A DNA stretch of 64,000 nt from Lojkania enalia (lineage: Eukaryota; Ascomycota; Dothideomycetes; Pleosporales). The notes beneath the pieces were generated by a model. It was not told the origin of the DNA, searched no databases, and saw nothing but the letters and a program-made list of their open reading frames with translations. Of the stretch, positions 20,625-33,033 are shown one piece after another; position 1 is the stretch's first letter; each line of letters opens with the position of its first letter. The stretch spans positions 248,001-312,000 of the forward strand of contig ML986595.1 in the NCBI GenBank assembly GCA_010094045.1, given 5' to 3'. A program made the translations under genes and the position numbers.

Positions 20625-23600
20625 ATGGATGCATATCCAGCCGAGTACACGGTGCACAACCTACCCTTTATCGTCCTCTCCGGCCTAGAAGCCCAGTCAG
20701 ATCTTGAATCTGTACCTCCTGTTCAAGAAGTATTGCCCGGCAGGGCTGTTACCACTATCAGCTCAGAGATCCCCTCTGTAACCGGACCACGCGCACAGCA
20801 GTTACTGCAAGAGTTCCTGGGCGCAGATGGCAGCGATGCGCCATGGAATGCGCGCGGCGCCCTTCGGAAGGGCAGCCTGATGGGCTTCAGGCTACGTGCA
20901 GTAGGGAGGGTAGGTCAGGGACCAAGGGTCGTTTATCAGCCGGTGCGCAAGTGCTCATAATGGATCAGGACTTTCAACTGCCTCCGAGGAAGGCTGACCC
21001 CCCTTCCTCCTCGGGCATTTCGCCTCCTGGTAGTCCCACAACTGTGTCTCCACCCGTTTGGATACTGCACTCGCCAATATCGCCATTGACCCCGGGCTCA
21101 GCCATTTTCCCTGATGGTGTAGTAGCACCGAGCTGGGTTGCAAAACATCAGCACTATGTTCCCTCTGTGTTTGTATCATTCTTCGCCTTTACCTCGGATC
21201 CCAACCTCAACAGCCTACATGATAATCAACTAAAGACTGAGATAAACAAGATCAAAGGGCAGATACAGAAGTCCGAGTATCGCACACGCTACATAGTAGT
21301 GCTTTTGAGCGATAAAACTGTTCTCGAAGCCCCTGATATGGAGGACCGACTGTCGACAATTAGACGGGCCACCGGCCTCGATCCCAAAAACTCACTTTTC
21401 TTCTTACCCCCGAACGCATCCCAGATAGAATTGCGGACATTTGTGCATTCTGTCTTGTCTACACTACAGCCTGTGTGTGTTGAGTATTACAGAGACCTCA
21501 CCAAACACTCAAGGAGAAAGAAAGGAAGAGGAACAGTACCTCTTCCAACAGCCCCGCCGACGAGAGGTACCTCTCAGACCCTATCTCATCCAGGCTGGGG
21601 AGTGCGATATGACTTTAAGCTCGGCATCTTTGCTGAATTTCGGCAGGAAATGGATGCCGCACAGAGGCATTACGGTATTGCTCTAGATGCTTTATTCGGA
21701 TCTGAAGGTATCTTTGAAACAACGGCAAGCTGGTCGCCCAGATGGAACGAGATAAGATTGCTCGGCGATGCTATTGCGCTTCGGCATATCCGGTGTCAAC
21801 TCTGGAACAATTACCCGACTTCTGCCGTGCAAACATGGCTCAAGTACAGGTCGAGACTCATTAACATCATAGATCGGCGTGGAAAGGGCACTTCTAACTA
21901 CGGTTGGGCTGCCTGGGAGTCAAGATGGGCCCAGGTTATGGCTCAGCTTGTTCAACGAGCTGAGCTCCCTGTATTCAGAATCTCACGGCCAATCTCACAA
22001 GATGACCCGCTTATTGATGGCGTTAATTCAATTTTCTCGCCTCCTGAAAAGCAATTCCCGATTGGTGAAAGGTTACCACCTTGGGAGCTTCTTCATCATG
22101 CAGGTTACTGGTATAAACTTTCTTCAGATCATGCGAAGAGGCGGTTCATTTTAGCCCGAGACATGCCTGAAGAAGACCGGATACCGCCAGGCATATCGCC
22201 TGCCCACAAAGTGTCAAATAGGAATCAAACGTATGACCACTATCTAGTACCAGAACCGCATCTAGAAAACCCTATTCCCGGCTCGAATGGAGGCTTCGAT
22301 CATTGGCAAGATATTGTGGAGAAGTCGAACGCTGCAATAGTTGAATTTGATGAACGAGGTCAGCGTCGCAAAGTGGAGCAGTTGCAATTGGAGGTTTCCC
22401 GGACACTACTTCATGCAAAGAAATACGATCAAGCTTTCGAGGTACTTCGGCCATTGTGGGAAACCATGACGTGGAGAAAAGAAGGCTGGTGGTCTCTTGC
22501 ATCAGAGGTGCTTTGGGGTTTGCATGAATGTGCTCTCCGTATCCAAGATCCCGAGACATATGTCGCTACTGAATGGGAGCTTTACTCTTCGGGTAGGCAA
22601 CATTTCATTCTACTTATTTGGATTCCAGTGCATTGAACCTACTAGGCCCTTCTAATACATCATAGTTTTCACTGGTAAATCCAGGTACAAACACGATCTG
22701 ATGGGTTGCCTTGAAGCTTTTCCGCAAGACGATGTGTTGGAACATAAGCCTAGTATCAATCTCAACGCTACAGAGTTTGTTTCATGTCGTAAGCCATCTT
22801 TGCCCAGCCCTTCGTCTCCGGGGCTAACATTATAGTTTCCGTCGTCCTGACGTTCTTTGAAGGAGAAGGGAACGTTGGGGAACCATTACGAACTCAAATA
22901 GCAGTCACTTCGGCAGCCAGGCCAGGCTCTACGCCTATAACATTGTCGACCCTGATATTTCAGTTTAGTGGCTGCCTAAGTGAGATACACATATATCACA
23001 CGGCAGAGGAATCCGCCTCCGGCATTGATTTACGGCATCCTTCCTCTCTTTTTGATTGTAACCTAGTAGAGACAACATCTCAAACCCGCACTGATCAGAA
23101 ACCCCGTTGGGTAGGAACATCAGACTTGATCATCCATCCAGGCCAAACCAAGGTCTACAGTTTTCCAATTACCTTCCGTGAAGCTGGCGATGTCGATACC
23201 GTGGCCAGTATTTTCGAGATAAATACAGATCATTTTGACCTTGTTTGCTCAACCACTGGCCTCGAAAGAGTCGGTTTACCAACATGGTGGCTCAAAGCAG
23301 GTTCGGAGCTGAAACCCCGGAAGCTGAATAGAGAGTCGGGAACGGCCGTTAAGGTATTACCTAAACCGCCAAAGATGGATATACAACTTCCAGATCTGTG
23401 TAGTAGTTACTATACTGACGAGCCTGTGAGTCTGGATATCGAAATAGTGAACAAAGAAGATGAGGATACCGAGGCAGTGCTTGAGGTCAGACTGCTCGGG
23501 CGTTCAAAAGATACACTGGGTTACTCCTGGGTCGGACACGATACTTCTCCATCAAAAGAAATCCCACCTTCATTGGATGGGACCGATCTTGATCTACCAG

Positions 23601-24580
23601 GTCACGTCGTTGGTCGTCTTGCGCAGGGTGACAAGACTACGGAAACAATACGATTCAAAGCACCATCGGAGCCGTCAGACTACGCTTTGGAAGTTAAAGT
23701 GCTATACCATATTCTAAGTGACCGAGATATTCCAATTTCAAAAACACTTATTGCTGAGCTTGTCTTTAATGGGCCTTTCGAAGCTAATTTTGAATTCACC
23801 CCACGAGTACACACAGAGCCATGGCCTAGCTACTTTGAACTTCAAGAGCCTGCTACCGCGGATTCAGAGTCGACAGCTGCTTTTGGTATCGCACAGAAGT
23901 GGCACCTAAGAGCAAAGGTTGTATCCTTTGCCGAAGACCAGCTGATAATTAAGGACATGGGACTTGAAACCCATTCAGTTCACGGAGGAGCTACCGTTGA
24001 AGCAACCAAAGAATCGGAGGTAGTCGATGTATTCATGGATTTACAAGACATGAATGAGCGGTCATTCTGCTTGGATACCCGGAAATTGGACCTCGAAGAA
24101 CGTCGACCAACAGCCATAGATATGAGCTTGAATATTACGTGGCGGCGTTCAGGCGATACCGAATATCCGTTAGTAGTTACGAGCTTACCAATCCCTCGCA
24201 TTCAGCTCCCAAACAGTGAGCCTCGTGTGTTGGCCTCTGTATGGCACTCCACCGCAGTGCCGTCATTGCTCCACCTGGATTATACACTTGAGAATCCTAC
24301 AATGCACTTTTTGACATTTGAGTTAAGCATGGAAGCTAGCGAGGAGTTCGGATTCAGTGGCGCAAAGCTAAGATCATTGCATCTACTGCCTATGAGTAGG
24401 CAAACTGTGCGATACAATATATTGCCTCTTATGAAGGGAGTTTGGATTACTCCACAATTAAGGGTGGTAGATCGATACTTTAACAAGACACTCAAGGTTC
24501 AGGCTACCGATGGGTTGAGTCTTGATAAAAAGGGAGTATCGGTGTGGGTACCTGAGGATAGTAATGGCAGTAGTGTCTAG
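20625..24580 (+). CDS. TRAPPC11-like (foie gras/Gryzun) trafficking protein
   Basis: Subunit of the TRAPP tethering complex acting in ER-Golgi trafficking and autophagy. Exons are 20625-20909, 20969-22592, 22666-22788 and 22836-24580, giving 1,258 residues. The start MDAYPAEYTVHNLPFIVLSG and the join VGR-DFQLPPRKADPP fit fungal homologues. The foie gras part is recognised by APSWVAKHQHYVPSVFVSFF, DNQLKTEINKIKGQIQKSEY and LQPVCVEYYRDLTKH, and then by RYDFKLGIFAEFRQEMDAA. Exon three supplies VFTGKSRYKHDLMGCLEAF; acceptor 22665 rather than the later CAG at 22686 keeps the frame. The C-terminal half is beta-rich and Gryzun-like (for example VGLPTWWLKAGSE and WVPED at the end). I infer role from family only; no transmembrane segment or signal peptide is seen, as expected for a peripheral subunit. 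Confidence 0.9.
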
Positions 24581-25004
24581 GGGGGCGTTCAGCCAGTTTG
24601 CTTTCGATAAAGCTCGCACAACAGCATACAACATACAGAGACAGCGATATACGGCTTTGGCTTGATGGGTTAGGCCTAGATTCAGATAGATGACCAACGA
24701 AGTGCCGGAGCACCTAAGAGAAATATGAATTCTTACGAGCATACCATCACCTACTAGATAGTAATTGTATAGGCGTAGGTGGAATGCTATCCGCGGCTAG
24801 GACCGGTGGAAGGCGTCGGCATTCCGACCTTTCCGGCCATGCCGGTCTAATGAAATCATCCCAAAAATCTCCGAAGCACCTCTTGACAAGAACCTCAGCT
24901 GGCTCACCTTGATATTCAGAACACCCCTCTCACCATCCACCCAGCAATATGCGGAGCGCATCTTCACCGTACAGCTCATAGTAAACGAATCTTGAGAGCG
25001 CGAA
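24581..25004. other. Intergenic region between the TRAPPC11-like gene and Hem25
   Basis: A tandem gene spacing of 424 bp. It contains the 3' untranslated region of the upstream gene and the Hem25 promoter. I see no other structure. Confidence 0.55.
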
Positions 25005-26089
25005 ATGTCAGATGGAGGCAATGGCAAAGCGCGGTCCTCTTCTTCCTGTACGTCTACATTCAATTCAAAGCTGCGGGCTTTGTCTTAAATTATTCGAAAA
25101 GCTCTTCTACTATCTCTCATTCATTCTTTGGACTTTAGAGCTAATTAGGAATCATAGTCCACTTCTTTGCAGGCCTCTCGTCCGGCATCCTCTCGGCCGT
25201 TCTCCTCCAGCCCGCCGACCTACTGAAGACCCGCGTCCAACAATCACACTCAAACACGCTCCTCGCGACGATCAAACAAATCGCATCCGGGCCCTCGCCC
25301 ATCCGCCAATTCTGGCGCGGAACGCTACCGTCGACCCTCCGCACAGGATGCGGCTCCGCGATATACTTCTCTAGCCTCAACGCCCTGCGTCAGCAATTCG
25401 CAACGGGTAGTCTAATCCGGACCGGCGAGAAGGCCGGTCAAGGACACAGTAGCACGCTCCCAAAACTCAGCAACACATTGAACCTGGCGACGGGCGCAAT
25501 CGCGCGGACCTGGGCTGGCTTCCTTATGATGCCCATTACGGTACTGAAAGTGCGCTACGAGTCCAACCTGTATGCCTACACATCGCTCTTCAGCGCGTCA
25601 AAGGACATTCTCCGCACCGAGGGGCTGCGGGGTTTCTTCGCGGGCTTTGGCGCAACGGCCGTCCGGGACGCGCCGTACGCTGGGCTGTACGTGCTCTTCT
25701 ATGAGCAGAGCAAGAAGCGGCTCAGCTCGCTCGCTCACCGCGTCGAGGAGCACGCAAATCATGCCGCCGTTCCCTCCCGCCTCTCCTCCTCGACCTCGGC
25801 GGGCATCAATTTTGTCTCCGGCATCGCGGCTGCGGGGCTAGGCACCACCATCACGAACCCCTTTGATGCCATCAAGACACGCTTGCAGCTCATGCCGGGC
25901 AAATACGGGAATATGGTGCACGCGGCGAAGCGCATGTTGAGCGAGGAAGGGGTTCGGAGCCTGTTCGATGGCCTGGGCTTGCGTATCACGAGGAAGGCCA
26001 TGAGTTCAGCGTTGGCGTGGACAGTGTACGAGGAGCTTATTCGACGAGCCGAGACGAGGTGGAGCGAGAGGATTGAGGATAAAGTGTAG
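25005..26089 (+). CDS. HEM25: Mitochondrial glycine transporter (SLC25A38/Hem25)
   Basis: Inner-membrane carrier that imports glycine for 5-aminolevulinate and heme synthesis. Exons are 25005-25047 and 25158-26089, giving 324 residues, normal for the carrier family. The first exon encodes only [14 protein letters not shown]. Three carrier repeats are present, each with its signature: PADLLKTR in the first, [11 protein letters not shown] in the second, PFDAIKTR in the third. The second repeat has T where most carriers have an acidic residue, a feature I associate with the Hem25 group. [16 protein letters not shown] and [20 protein letters not shown] are further family matches. The 110 bp intron is about twice the usual length here. 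Codon use in exon two is GC-rich compared with neighbours. Confidence 0.92.
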
Positions 26090-26277
26090 TAATGAGCCGA
26101 TCGGCATACTGGGTTCTCTGATACTAGTTACGATGTTGCTGTACGATAGGGAATGGGATACACCAAAAAATTACGGCGTTAGCCTGGCGTTTGTCCCCAT
26201 TGAGCGGACCTCTTATGTTCTAGGCGATTAGGATTCCCTTCTTCTCTCTGGACTGGTGTGGTTTCAAGGATGGGTTG

Positions 26278-26316
26278 CCCCCCCCAAAAAAAAAGGGGGG
26301 GAGGGGGGGAGGGGGG
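26278..26316. repeat. C8-A9-G7 tract with three G-runs (G-quadruplex potential)
   Basis: Eight C, nine A and seven G are followed by A, seven G, A and six G. The C and G runs could pair as a hairpin with an A-loop, or the long G-runs could form a G-quadruplex on the plus strand. Confidence 0.85.
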
Positions 26317-26755
26317 AACTACGTTAGGATAGATATTTAGATTTGGAGCTCGTCACTCGGTATTTTCTTCAACCTATCTGGAATTCTATTGTGGCTGCCA
26401 ATCTCTCTATGACTATTTCCGAGCCCTCCATTCTTCCCTTCATGGTCTGGAGGAAGAATCTGGTTCAAGGCTTGCCTAGCCGGGGGGGTATTGAACCCGC
26501 AGCATGGGCCCTACAAATACAATGTCACATGTCTAGTCTTCTCTAGAGGCACATTCATCCAAGCACCTGGCCTCATACTCGGCACCAAGTGTCCCAAATG
26601 CTTTTAGAAGTACGCCCACATCAAACAATTCGAGAAACGCCAAGCATGCCTCAACGACATATCACATCACAATCACCCAAAGGAAGCCGCTAACAGATTT
26701 ACTATAAAAAGGCTGTTAACCCCATTTGCATTTCTAATTCATTCATTCAATCATT

Positions 26756-26774
26756 ATCATCATCATCATCATCC
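26756..26774. repeat. ATC trinucleotide microsatellite
   Basis: About six perfect ATC units in an AT-rich 3' intergenic region. It is a simple sequence repeat without evident function. Confidence 0.8.
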
Positions 26775-27162
26775 AGCCTCAATCCATAATCTCCACCAAG
26801 AAAAAACAAACCGGAAAAAATTGGAAATTCCCCATTGCCTAATCAATCCTTCAATTCCATAATTTCATCCCGTTTTCAATTGGTATAATCGCTTAGCTGT
26901 ATGTCCTCAATTATTGTCATTTCAATGAACCATACATAGGCCGTAAAAAAAACAAACCGTAAAAAAGAGGGGACAGAACAGCCTAAAGGGCCATTCCGAA
27001 GAATGAATACCCGCCATAAAACACATCAGAATGAGCAGTCCCCTAGGAGAAAGCTCTGGTATAGAGGGGGAACAAAAACAGAATACACCTTCCCTCACCT
27101 CAAAATACATAAAAAGGGGGAACATCTTGAGAAACCGAGAATTAAGAAACAGGAAGCCCAGT

Positions 27163-28905
27163 CTAGTATCTCGCACCCGGGGGTGCACCAATGGGCGGTG
27201 GTGGCATCGCAGCGTAAGGATTCGCATCTCCATACATTGAAGGGTAGGGTTGGGCAGCTACAGGATAGGCATATGGATTAGCCATTGAGTTTCCACTAAG
27301 GGCGTTCTGCCGGGCCTCTCTTTCGCGACGTTCTCTAGCCTTCCTCCTCTTCCGCCGGCGCTGCTCCAGCTCCTTGACACTATGCCTTTGCTCATTCATC
27401 TCTTTCCACTCAGAGAAGGCTGATTTGATGCCAAGCGCGGCGATGCCCACGGCTGCCGCGTCTTGCAACATGTTCTTAGACTTGCGTTTGCGGGCCTCTT
27501 CGGGTGTCATTTCACCCTCTGAGACGAGCTTGCGCCGCTTCTCCGATGCAACCATGGACGAATATACTCCGTGAGCAGCGTGGATCGTCGCGACAGTGGC
27601 GAGCCCGGCAGTGAGGAGTTCCTTACCTCTCATCTTTTTGCGCTTTTTCTCCATATCTGTTGTGCTTTCCGAATCCGAGCTGCTGTCCCTCTGCTTCCGA
27701 GGCGCAGTAGTCGTTACACTGCGGTCTGCGTTAGCTCTGGGCGCAGCATCCTGGTACTCGTCCATACTTCGACCCTGGCTATAGGCACGGCTCCGACGGT
27801 TGCGAGAAGGCACGTAACTGTCCTCGCTTGAAACGCTGCGTGAGCGGTCCCGCCTAGAGCGAGACTTCGATCGCACACGATCATAGAGAGCCTTTCCTGC
27901 TGCAAGGACGGCACCAGCACCAGCGACTTTTCCAATGGTGCTGCCTTCTCGTTCCTGGCTACGTCCGCGGGATGCCGAGCGCCCACGTCCGAACAACGAC
28001 CGAGATCGAGACCGAGAACGGGATGGAGACCTAGAGCCAGCGCGACCGCGAGAACGGGATCGAGAGCCATTGGCAAGACGGTTGGCGATGAGACCACCGA
28101 TAGCTGATTCAGCGACATGTCGCTTGCTCTTCCTATCAGGATCTTTGTCGACTAGGCTATCAATTCCGGCGGCACCCAAGGCGGCAGTGGCAATTCGTTG
28201 TCCCTTCTCTCCAGTCCACGGGCCAGGAGTTTTGCGACTTCTAAAGGCTTCAACCGCACCAGCCACAATAGCAGCTTTGGCGGCCTGCTCCCATTTCTTC
28301 TGGCTCCGGTGACGGCTCCCGCTCCGGCTACGATCCCCTGAGCTGTAACGGCGGCTTCGACGATCATCTCGATAATATCCATCCCCGTACCCATAGCGGT
28401 CGCTGTCATAGCCACGGTCGTCTCGCCGATGTCGAGAGCGGGAGCGTGATCGTGAACGGCCTGTGACGGCACCGATGACTCCGCCGAGGCCGGCGGCTTC
28501 ACCTATCTCCTTGATGTTGTCGACAATTGACTTGCGGCGGTGGTGGCGTGGCCTCTCGTACTCGTCTGAGTAGTAGCCGTCTCGGTCATAATAGTCACGG
28601 GGTCCGCGTCCGCGATCAGAGCGGGCATAGTAATAGTCGTCGTCGTAGTCGCGATGGCTGGCTGAGCGGGCACGGCGGGGCTCGTAGGTCTCACGATACT
28701 TGCTCTGTCGATACTCGGCACCTGGGGGCGGGAATTCGCGGGGGATGTCCTCGATACTATCTTCGCGGGGTCGGTACACCAGGTCGCGCACTGGGGCGGC
28801 TCCCTTCCCGCCCCGCTCGATGTACGTGGTCTCGGAGACGTACTCAGGCTCGCGCTCACGCGTGCGGCGGCGGCGCGGGCGGTCGTCGTAGCTATATTCG
28901 GACAT
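27163..28905 (-). CDS. DUF3824-type arginine/serine-rich protein
   Basis: A single exon of 580 residues belonging to a fungal family described as DUF3824; its function is unknown to me. The N-terminal third is rich in R, Y, D and S (MSEYSYDDRPRRRRTRERE; then DYDDDYYYARSDRGRG). Several RS-dipeptide blocks (for example GRSRSRSRSRHRR and SRSPSRSRSRSRSLFGRG) alternate with small-residue hydrophobic helices such as EAAGLGGVIGAVTG, KVAGAGAVLAAGKALYDRV and KELLTAGLATVATIHAAHGVY. These helices look like short glycine/alanine membrane-association segments rather than confident transmembrane spans. A basic coiled-coil-like stretch (KELEQRRRKRRKARERRERE) and a Pro/Tyr/Met tail end the protein. RS blocks may be phosphorylated or bind RNA, but the glycine-helix alternation is unlike SR splicing factors. 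Confidence 0.8.
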   Translation of the reverse strand: MSEYSYDDRPRRRRTREREPEYVSETTYIERGGKGAAPVRDLVYRPREDSIEDIPREFPPPGAEYRQSKYRETYEPRRARSASHRDYDDDYYYARSDRGRGPRDYYDRDGYYSDEYERPRHHRRKSIVDNIKEIGEAAGLGGVIGAVTGRSRSRSRSRHRRDDRGYDSDRYGYGDGYYRDDRRSRRYSSGDRSRSGSRHRSQKKWEQAAKAAIVAGAVEAFRSRKTPGPWTGEKGQRIATAALGAAGIDSLVDKDPDRKSKRHVAESAIGGLIANRLANGSRSRSRGRAGSRSPSRSRSRSRSLFGRGRSASRGRSQEREGSTIGKVAGAGAVLAAGKALYDRVRSKSRSRRDRSRSVSSEDSYVPSRNRRSRAYSQGRSMDEYQDAAPRANADRSVTTTAPRKQRDSSSDSESTTDMEKKRKKMRGKELLTAGLATVATIHAAHGVYSSMVASEKRRKLVSEGEMTPEEARKRKSKNMLQDAAAVGIAALGIKSAFSEWKEMNEQRHSVKELEQRRRKRRKARERREREARQNALSGNSMANPYAYPVAAQPYPSMYGDANPYAAMPPPPIGAPPGARY

Positions 28906-30560
28906 GGTAGGGTACCCGGATGCTCCGGTCGCAAAGCGAAGAACGGACGTCTGAGCCTTAGTTTGCGTGGGTGGTTAAGTCGTTTGCTGGTGCAGCAAGC
29001 AGGTAGTGGCCTGTCGCAGAGGGGTCGGTTCTACCGGGCTGGCTGTTAGGCGCTGAGCGAGAGAGGGAGAGGGCTGGAGTGCTCGGCCTACCGTGTGAAT
29101 CTGGTGGGTTGCTTTGGGTACCAGGCTCGTCAGGCGAGTGGTGGCGAGGGTTTGAAGGAAGAATGAGCAGGGACGGCAAAAGAGGGGAAGAAGATGTGAA
29201 GAAGGGAAGCGCTGGTGTGAGGTGCACAGGCGCGGGGTCTATTTGAATGGGTCCACGACGGGGAGGCTGGAAGGAGTAGGCTGACTGTTTGGTTGAGCCC
29301 AGGTGTCGAAAGATGCTTCGGCCGGTGGCGTCAAGATGAAGTTGAGGCTGCGTGTGCTGTACGCTTTTGGGCCACCGAGCGCGACGTCATCAGCCTGCCT
29401 CTCGAAACAGGGATGCATTGAGCACACCACACCGCTCCCTGCCTTGCCCTGCCTTCTCTTGCACCGCCCTACCGCCAGCCGCCAGCGCCCAACGACAGAG
29501 CGGCTGCTACTGCCGGATGCCGTTGAACACGGCGGCCATCACTCGACACTCGCCGCCGGTCGATTGCTGAAGCCGCCGGCGAGCGTCGAGCGTGAAGCGG
29601 CGGCCAGAAAGCCGAATCCGGTGACCCGAGCCCACCAACGGCTGTTCTCGCTGCTTCTCAGCTACAGTTACATACTGGACAGCGCGAGAGTATGACTGGG
29701 AGCGGGATGAGTCAGTGGCTCTCTTCTCTGCACCGCCTCGTAGAGCGCCTCCCCAATTCGCTAACCGTGTCCACACCGAGACTGCTTCACCGGCATAGCA
29801 CACGTCCTTCCCGACTCCTCATTCCCCAATCCCCCCGCTCCTCTGATTGACTGTCCAAACGTGCAAACGTGCAAATGTGCAAATGTGCAAACTGTTCGCT
29901 CAGAAGGCCACGTCGGCGGTCGGCAATTGGCCTCTCATTGTACCCCGATTCTGCCAAAGACGGAATCGCGCGCCTGAAGCCACGGTGCAATCCGCTTTGT
30001 CAATCCATCCATGGCAATTTTACTGGGCCGCGCCGGTATCCCTCGATGGACTCTGCCAGCACAGCGAGCGAGTGACCTTCTCGAGCCCGACGGCGAATGA
30101 TGCTGTGTGTGACTAATCCTACAGCTATCCCACTTCTCGACACATGCATGTCATATTCAGTGGACCCCAGCGGTTGAGTCAGGATGTTTGTCTAAGAAAA
30201 TGGTCATGTTGGATTACTATCCTGTGCCGTGGTGGTGGTCGGCATGCTCCACCGTCTATATACCGGCGCAAACCGGACAAGCGCCAGGGCATGTTCAACA
30301 ACGAAGCAGCTGGCTGCCGTCCGTTCCTGGCTCTAAACCAAGCATGGATAGCTATGGGGAGACGATACTTTGTAGCCCAGCCCAGTCGCAGGCTAGCACT
30401 GGTGCCCGATCCATTTCATTCACTAAGGTAAGTAAAACGGGACAACTAGCATTTACAATGGAACGTGTGTTCCGAAAGGTATCGTGCGCCGTTGTCTGGA
30501 CGCTGCCCAATTCGTTATTCCAGATTTCTTATGCAGTCCAATTCCAGGTTTGAATACTTA
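28906..30560. other. Gene-free stretch upstream of the DUF3824 gene
   Basis: GC-rich near the DUF3824 start and then mixed. The only structure seen is a four-copy octamer repeat at 29860-29891. Short frames on both strands lack domain resemblance. Confidence 0.55.
29860..29891. repeat. Four tandem copies of an 8-bp unit
   Basis: The unit is YGTGCAAA: two copies begin with C, then two with T. The four units are otherwise perfect and run without gaps. It lies about 950 bp upstream of the DUF3824 start codon. Confidence 0.9.
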
Positions 30561-33033
30561 TCATTCGTTGCGTTCTCTCAGCTGTTCCAAATATCCGACC
30601 AACCTCTTCTTGATAATGACGCCCACTAGCCGACCGGTCCCTTCCTCAGCAACACACAAATATCTCAACCCGAGTTTTGAGAACATTTCCACCGCATATT
30701 CCAGTGGCGCTTTTGCACAGATACTCAACGGCGTTCTATCCACGAATGGCGTAAGATCAACTTCCAGTGTGTCAGGTGACGGGCCATCGTCAATTAAGTG
30801 ACCGAGTAGCCGAATCATGAACTGCGGTTCATTAGGAGGCCGAGATGGGCATAGCTTCGTCAGGCCAAACTCAAGTTCAGATTGAGAGATGTAGCCTTGA
30901 AGGACCGAGATTTCAGAATGAGGATGCACTTGCACAAGGACAAGACCTGCATCCATCAGGCCACGAGCATGTAATTGGTCTAACTTCCTCCTCAGCATTT
31001 CTTGTGGCACTTTATTAGTTAGAGGTACGTTGACTGTGATCTCTTCCATGGTTTGCTTCGGAGGAATGAGCACTTCTGTAAGGAGATTGTGCTGGCGAAC
31101 GATTGCAATAGCGTGGTCCGGATCTAAGAAAGGGTGCCCAAGAACAGTCTGCGCGAGATCATATACCCCCTCTTCAGAAATGACGTCTGCGACCCATTTT
31201 GCCACGAGTATAGCGATCATGTGTGGCACAATGTACTCGAGCTGCCCGGTAAGTTCGAACATGATGACGGCCAACGAAAGAGTCATTCTAGATACGCCAG
31301 CAAGAAAGGCGGCAGCCCCAACCATTGCAAAGATTCCCGGGGAGATTGAGGTTATGGTTTGACCGATAAGTCGCCCAAAGAGCGCACCGCCGTCTAGCGC
31401 GGGAATGATGACACCAGAGGGAACCTTGCAGCCGAACGTTACGATCGTGAGCACCAATTTGGTAACGGTTCCATAAAAGAGCCAGCCGACGAATGACCAA
31501 TTGATTTTCCCCACATCTAGCCCTTGGCCCTCATTCTGGCACACCCAAGATGCCGCTGAAGCTGGAGAATTGCAGTCAACGAGCAAATTTTTGATAACGA
31601 TATCTCCCGGTTCTCGGGTCAGTGGATTAGGGAATTGTAGCAGAGTCGTCGCAAGGACGACTAGGAACACCTCAAAGACAGGATACTTCTTGATGACTGG
31701 AAACGACCGAAACCACCTTGACCATAAAAAGTTGAGCTTGCAAAACAATCCTCCGAAAACACCTCCTGCGATACCGAGAATTATGAACACGAGATAGTGG
31801 ATCGGCTGGTAGTCTGTTCCGTAATTGGTTTCGAATAAGACTAGTTTTCCGGTTCCAGTAGGGTTCAGAGCCTTGAGGATGATGGCAGCGAAAAGCGAGC
31901 AAAGAAAGGCGCGCCAGAGCACCTTTTTTGGAAAGTAAGTACTGATCTCCTCATAGCTGAATAAGACACCTCCGATGGGCGCCCCGAATGCCACGCTCAG
32001 GCCAGATGCACAGGCTGCGGAGAGCAGCTCGCGGAGCTTCCGGCCATTTTCTTGATATTTTGGGAACCACTGGGCAACAAGATATCCCACACAGGTTGAT
32101 ATGTGGACAAAGGGACCTTCTTTTCCCAGACACATTCCAGTGGATACTGCGAATACGGCACCGAATGCTTTTACGAGAAGCACTTTGAGGTCCAAGAAGT
32201 TCGGAATGACGAAACCCGATAGGATAGTTTTGATCTCAGGAATCCCAGAGCCCGATGCCATGTACATGATCTTACCAGCAGGCGTATCAGCTAGGGAATC
32301 TCCGCCATTTGTTTTACCGGCTCTAGCGGCCACAGCGGGTAGATTGCGTCGTGTAAGCATCGTCGCCGACGAGCTGATGACTCCAAAAGCCAGCGCCATG
32401 GCCACGTATATAGCGAACGATCCAGCATAGCTACCGGTCCACTCCCGGAAATTCTCACACTTATCCATCAAATCAGATCGGGCCCCGGACAATGGAGTCT
32501 TGTCCTCGCAACATGCTTCTCGGCTCAGAAACGGGTTCTTCGCACAGAACCCTAGTTTCCAATCCGAAACTGTCGCTACAGCTACATCGACCACGAACGC
32601 GATGCACGCGGTCAAAGCCCCGATGATGATGACGGCTATCCAGCCAGAGCAGGCCTCGAACGTGGAAGCGAGGTTATACCGCAGGCCCTTTCGGGACTGT
32701 ATGTAGCGGAATCGGTACGAGTCTTTGACCTATACAGACATATTTCATTAATTCCATATTTCAAAACTACCTATTGTAGGAAGAAGAGCTGACAGGTAAG
32801 CATACCAGGTCATGCAACCAATCAATAGTTGTGTAATCATTGTACGGCAACCGCTCTCCCACCGTGCTGGCGGCTAGCTGCTGTTCCTCCTTCGTCACTG
32901 CTGACGAGACGATGGACCGCTCTTCTTCGTCGCGCTCGTGCTGCAGCTGTGAGAGGCGCCGATCATGGGCTCCATGATGCAGATGCTGGATGAGCGCCGT
33001 ACGCTCTGTCGCAGACCCAACGTCTCGAGACAT
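30561..33033 (-). CDS. CLC-type chloride channel/transporter with CBS domains
   Basis: Membrane chloride channel or chloride/proton exchanger, likely of the endomembrane system. Exons on the minus strand are 33033-32806 and 32729-30561, giving 798 residues. The N-terminus has YTTIDWLHDL joined to VKDSYRFRYIQSRKG, typical of ClC-3-like fungal proteins. The selectivity signatures are SGSGIPEIK (about 235), CLGKEGPFVHIS (gating glutamate near 280) and GALFGRLIGQ. ACASGLSVAFGAPIGGVLFS is the conserved helix pair after them. Many hydrophobic spans follow, and the C-terminal 220 residues contain the paired CBS region, ending TGRLVGVIIKKRLVGYLEQL. The gating glutamate is retained, as in exchangers and gated channels. 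The start codon at 33033 was preferred because the GTG upstream is not usable in this group. Confidence 0.93.

Larger units (their letters stand above)
26090..27162. other. Convergent intergenic region with low-complexity tracts
   Basis: This lies between the 3' ends of Hem25 and the DUF3824 gene. It holds a C8-A9-G7 tract with further G-runs, an ATC microsatellite and short AT-rich 3' sequence. A tRNA B-box-like motif near 26490 is discussed under rejected items. No gene is seen. Confidence 0.6.

Noticed and set aside
26480..26560. tRNA-like B-box (GGTTCAATACC on the minus strand) with partly complementary ends
   Set aside because: Only four acceptor pairs form, no anticodon stem or proper A-box could be drawn. 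It could be a decayed tRNA relic but does not support a tRNA gene.
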